64,000 nucleotides of DNA from the NCBI GenBank assembly GCA_963674685.2, contig CAXXWT010000002.1, positions 868,001 to 932,000 on the forward strand, given 5' to 3'. Shown in pieces: positions 61,640 to 64,000 of this stretch. The stretch is from G963674685 sp963674685 (GTDB lineage: Bacteria > Lernaellota > Lernaellaia > JACKCT01). The position numbers were made by a program, and so were the translations under genes. Positions within the stretch are counted from its first letter, which is position 1; every line of letters starts with the position of its first letter. Under the pieces are notes generated by a model. The model searched no databases and was not told where the DNA came from. It saw only the letters and a program-made list of their open reading frames with translations.

Positions 61640-63841
61640 ATGAGAATAAATCGAAAAGCATTAACCGCCGTTTTCATGGCCGCCTTTTTCGCGTTGGCCT
61701 TTTTCACGGCCTGCTCCGATGACGATGACGACGATTCATCCACGAGCCCCGAAATCACCGATGATGATACGGCTTCGCCTGACGACGACGTGAACGATGA
61801 TCTCGATGACGATGCGGATGACGACGTCAACGACGACGTTGATGACGATGTGAACGACGATGTCAACGACGACGCGGATGACGATACGGAAGCCCTGTGC
61901 CCGCCCTATTGGACTTACGGAGACGATTACGGGCCCGCGGACATCATGATCCCCGGCGATCAGGGCGCAAACTCGTGGGAATTGCCCGCGACGCTGGCCG
62001 CCAAGGACGCCCTGCTGGCAAGCGACGCGATAAAATTCGCCGCCACGTACCTCACCGAAAGCGACGAATACGTGATCTGGACTCGCGACGGCGAGCAGCG
62101 TTTCACAAGAACCATCGGCGACGAGGGATATGAATACAACATCACGCAGCAGACCGGCGACGATCCCTTCCCCAACGTCGATCCCATGTATGCGCCGGAT
62201 TACGAAACGGAGCTATCGCTTTACGAAAATCCCAACAGCGTGCAGATGACGCAGCTCGGCTACGCCGCCGACGATCCCCGCGTGGGATTTTTGCCTCTGG
62301 ATTCCAGCTACCCTTATCCCTATCAGCGCCTGACGCAGCTTTTCGACACCCCCAACGCGCCGGACCTTGTTTTCGGCCACTACAACGCCGCCAGCGGCAG
62401 CGCCGGCACGCATGGGGCCATGTCCCTGAGCCAGTCCCGGGCGACGCTGATCTTTTCCGGCGCCGGCGCGAAAAGCGGGCAGGTTCTGGAAATGTCGGCG
62501 CGGCATACGGACATCGCTCCCACGGTGCTGGCGTTTCTGGGCGCGGACGTGGGAGAAGGCGTGGACGATCGCGGGCACGCGGTAAGCAATACCTTTTTGA
62601 AATGGCAGGACGGGCGCGTGCTGACGGAAGTGATGGAAGATGAATGCGCCGCGCGACCCATGGCGGATTACGCGGTGATTCTGGATTTCGACGGCCTCAA
62701 TTCCAATGAAATGATCTGGCTTTACGAAAATCCAAGCCGTCACGGCTACCTCCTGCCGCATTTTACCGAGCTGATGCAAAGCGGGGTCATTGTGCGCGGC
62801 GGCGCCGTCGTGGGCTTTCCCAGCATCAGTTCCCCGGGGCACACGAATATCGGGACCGGCGCCTGGCCGGGCCGCCACGGGATTATCAACAACTCGTTTT
62901 ATCTGCGCGACACGCAAAGCGTCGTGTCGGGCAAATACATCACCGACGATATCCTGGAAGTTATACGCAATCCGCAGTTGGTGGACGATTATTACGACGC
63001 CTTCTATCACGGAGACCGCGTGGAGACGATATTCGAAGCGGCGCACCGGTCTTTCGGCGACTGGGAGCTTTGGCCGCCCGACTGGCGGGGAGCTTACTTT
63101 GCTTCGATCAACGAGCTTTACTATCGCGGCGCGGATTACTCCTATATCGAACTGGGCAAGCTGCTCAACGCCATCGTTGACGTCAAAGCGCAAAGCGGCA
63201 TTCTCGACGACTATATGATTCAAATTGCCGACGCCCTGGTGACGGTGCAGTTCAGCCTGATTTTCAGCGATCCCACGCATGATTTCCCGAAAATCGTCGG
63301 CGCGAGTTTTTACATGACGGATCACGACGGAGAAGGATACGGCCCGCACTCGGACATGGTGCGAAGGGATATGGAGCAGGCCGACGCACGCGTGGGATTG
63401 CTCATGGATCTTTATCGTCAGGCCGGGATTTTCGACCGCACCCTCTGGGTGCTAACCTCGGATCACGGCATGGAGTTGCAGGATCCTTCGCGCTTTGAAA
63501 GCTGGCGTCAGCTTCTGGAATCAACGGGGTTGAAATACGTCGCGCCCATGAAAGACGTGGGCGTTTACTTCATGGTCATGCGCGTGGAGTCTTCCGTTGA
63601 AAGCCTGCCCGCGGATACCCAAAGCCAGTTCACCGTAACCGTCGCGGACGACGACCTGACAACGCCCGTCGCCGGCGCCGTCGTGACCTTAAACGGCGGA
63701 AGCTGCGTTCCGTGCGTGGAAACGACAGGCGACGACGGAACGGCGGATTTCACCATCACGCCCGCCGCCGGCGAAAACGTCGCGATCAGCGCGGCGCACG
63801 ATGATTACTGCGCTTTTGAAGGCGAAATCGCCGTGGAATAA
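61640..63841 (+). CDS. Alkaline-phosphatase-superfamily lipoprotein, segments apparently permuted
   Basis: 733 residues. Lipobox FTAC, then SDDDDDDSS and a ~60-residue Asp-rich tether. Residues ~230-330 look like the C-terminal half of an alkaline phosphatase/phosphodiesterase fold (SGSAGTHGAMSLSQSRATLIFSGAGAKSG, HTDIAPTVLAFLGAD). Residues ~345-640 hold the N-terminal half (YAVILDFDGLNSNEM, FPSISSPGHTNIGTGAWPGRHGI, FYMTDHDGEGYGPHSD, WVLTSDHGMELQ). That order is the reverse of the usual one. A Big-type beta-sandwich ends the protein. It would be a surface phosphatase or phosphodiesterase with unknown substrate. It is divergent from the riboswitch-led genes. Confidence 0.82.
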   Translation: MRINRKALTAVFMAAFFALAFFTACSDDDDDDSSTSPEITDDDTASPDDDVNDDLDDDADDDVNDDVDDDVNDDVNDDADDDTEALCPPYWTYGDDYGPADIMIPGDQGANSWELPATLAAKDALLASDAIKFAATYLTESDEYVIWTRDGEQRFTRTIGDEGYEYNITQQTGDDPFPNVDPMYAPDYETELSLYENPNSVQMTQLGYAADDPRVGFLPLDSSYPYPYQRLTQLFDTPNAPDLVFGHYNAASGSAGTHGAMSLSQSRATLIFSGAGAKSGQVLEMSARHTDIAPTVLAFLGADVGEGVDDRGHAVSNTFLKWQDGRVLTEVMEDECAARPMADYAVILDFDGLNSNEMIWLYENPSRHGYLLPHFTELMQSGVIVRGGAVVGFPSISSPGHTNIGTGAWPGRHGIINNSFYLRDTQSVVSGKYITDDILEVIRNPQLVDDYYDAFYHGDRVETIFEAAHRSFGDWELWPPDWRGAYFASINELYYRGADYSYIELGKLLNAIVDVKAQSGILDDYMIQIADALVTVQFSLIFSDPTHDFPKIVGASFYMTDHDGEGYGPHSDMVRRDMEQADARVGLLMDLYRQAGIFDRTLWVLTSDHGMELQDPSRFESWRQLLESTGLKYVAPMKDVGVYFMVMRVESSVESLPADTQSQFTVTVADDDLTTPVAGAVVTLNGGSCVPCVETTGDDGTADFTITPAAGENVAISAAHDDYCAFEGEIAVE

Positions 63842-63866
63842 CTCAATAAAATAACTATTCCGGCAG

Positions 63867-64000
63867 GGCCTGCGTCATAAAACGGGGCTTTGGTTCGTCT
63901 GTCGGTTTTGGGCCGGTTTTGCGAATTCACTTTCATTCCGAGCAAGCGACGACTTTGTCATTCCGACCGGAGCTTTAGCGTAGTGGAGGAATCCCTTCAA
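63867..64000. repeat. Dispersed repeat, second copy, cut by the window end
   Basis: Starting GGCCTGCGTCATAAAACGGGG, it aligns along its length with 25228-25366, including TTTGTCATTCCGACCGGAGC and GAGGAATCCCTT. It continues past the window edge. Confidence 0.65.

Noticed and set aside
61640..61890. GAT/GAC trinucleotide tracts as non-coding microsatellites
   Set aside because: They are in frame, mix the two Asp codons freely and follow lipobox cysteines, so they are coding tethers.

Overview
The window reads as chromosome of a GC-rich, Gram-negative (diderm) bacterium of a deltaproteobacteria-like or candidate-phylum type. Support: many lipobox signal peptides, a LolB-like protein, two periplasmic parvulin chaperones, MltG, a sigma-54 activator with a matching -24/-12 site, MEP-pathway IspG and DXP-type PdxA. 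Exact taxonomy cannot be fixed from sequence alone. The strongest lineage mark is a large set of exported proteins with long aspartate-rich tethers placed next to a cysteine. No tRNA or rRNA gene was seen.

Layout. 1-8.1 kb (minus): the 5' 1,464 codons of a giant mosaic lipoprotein, behind a near-perfect sigma-54 promoter, with the NtrC-type regulator and hybrid histidine kinase that probably drive it just upstream. 8.4-20.9 kb: a VCBS/ASPIC protein, a GAF-PAS-receiver protein, a FecE/FecCD-like ABC pair, a small IS-derived element beside hicBA, an SBBP-repeat protein, then ruvX-mltG, a macrodomain protein and a B12-binding radical SAM enzyme. 21.4-23.3 kb: a complete group II intron placed directly after an intrinsic terminator. 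23.3-38.3 kb: core genes ispG, a TVP38-type membrane protein, an SGNH hydrolase, the run mfd-parvulin lipoprotein-surA-pdxA-uvrA, and nadA, with a 1 kb gene-free patch of palindromic repeats near 25.2-26.2 kb. 38.3-44.2 kb: a STAND/NACHT NTPase with a C-terminal PD-(D/E)XK nuclease, cut in two by an IS3-family element; removing the element and one copy of its 5-bp target duplication restores a single 1,443-codon frame. 44.4-54.1 kb: PEBP, FGE-cytochrome c, TPR-like and caspase genes, partly duplicated, then oppD, a LolB-like lipoprotein and a large TPR lipoprotein. 54.5-55.2 kb: five 128-bp tandem repeats. 55.3-61.5 kb (minus): a cobalamin riboswitch with terminator, then two beta-propeller lipoproteins, a heparinase II/III-like lipoprotein and a nitroreductase. 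61.6-63.8 kb: an alkaline-phosphatase-superfamily lipoprotein whose core segments appear circularly permuted.

The most notable points are the B12 riboswitch driving beta-propeller lipoproteins (possible analogues of Bacteroides BtuG), the IS-disrupted defence-type NTPase-nuclease, the Asp-rich/Cys tethers found at either the N- or the C-terminus, and the sigma-54 regulatory cassette in front of the giant lipoprotein.
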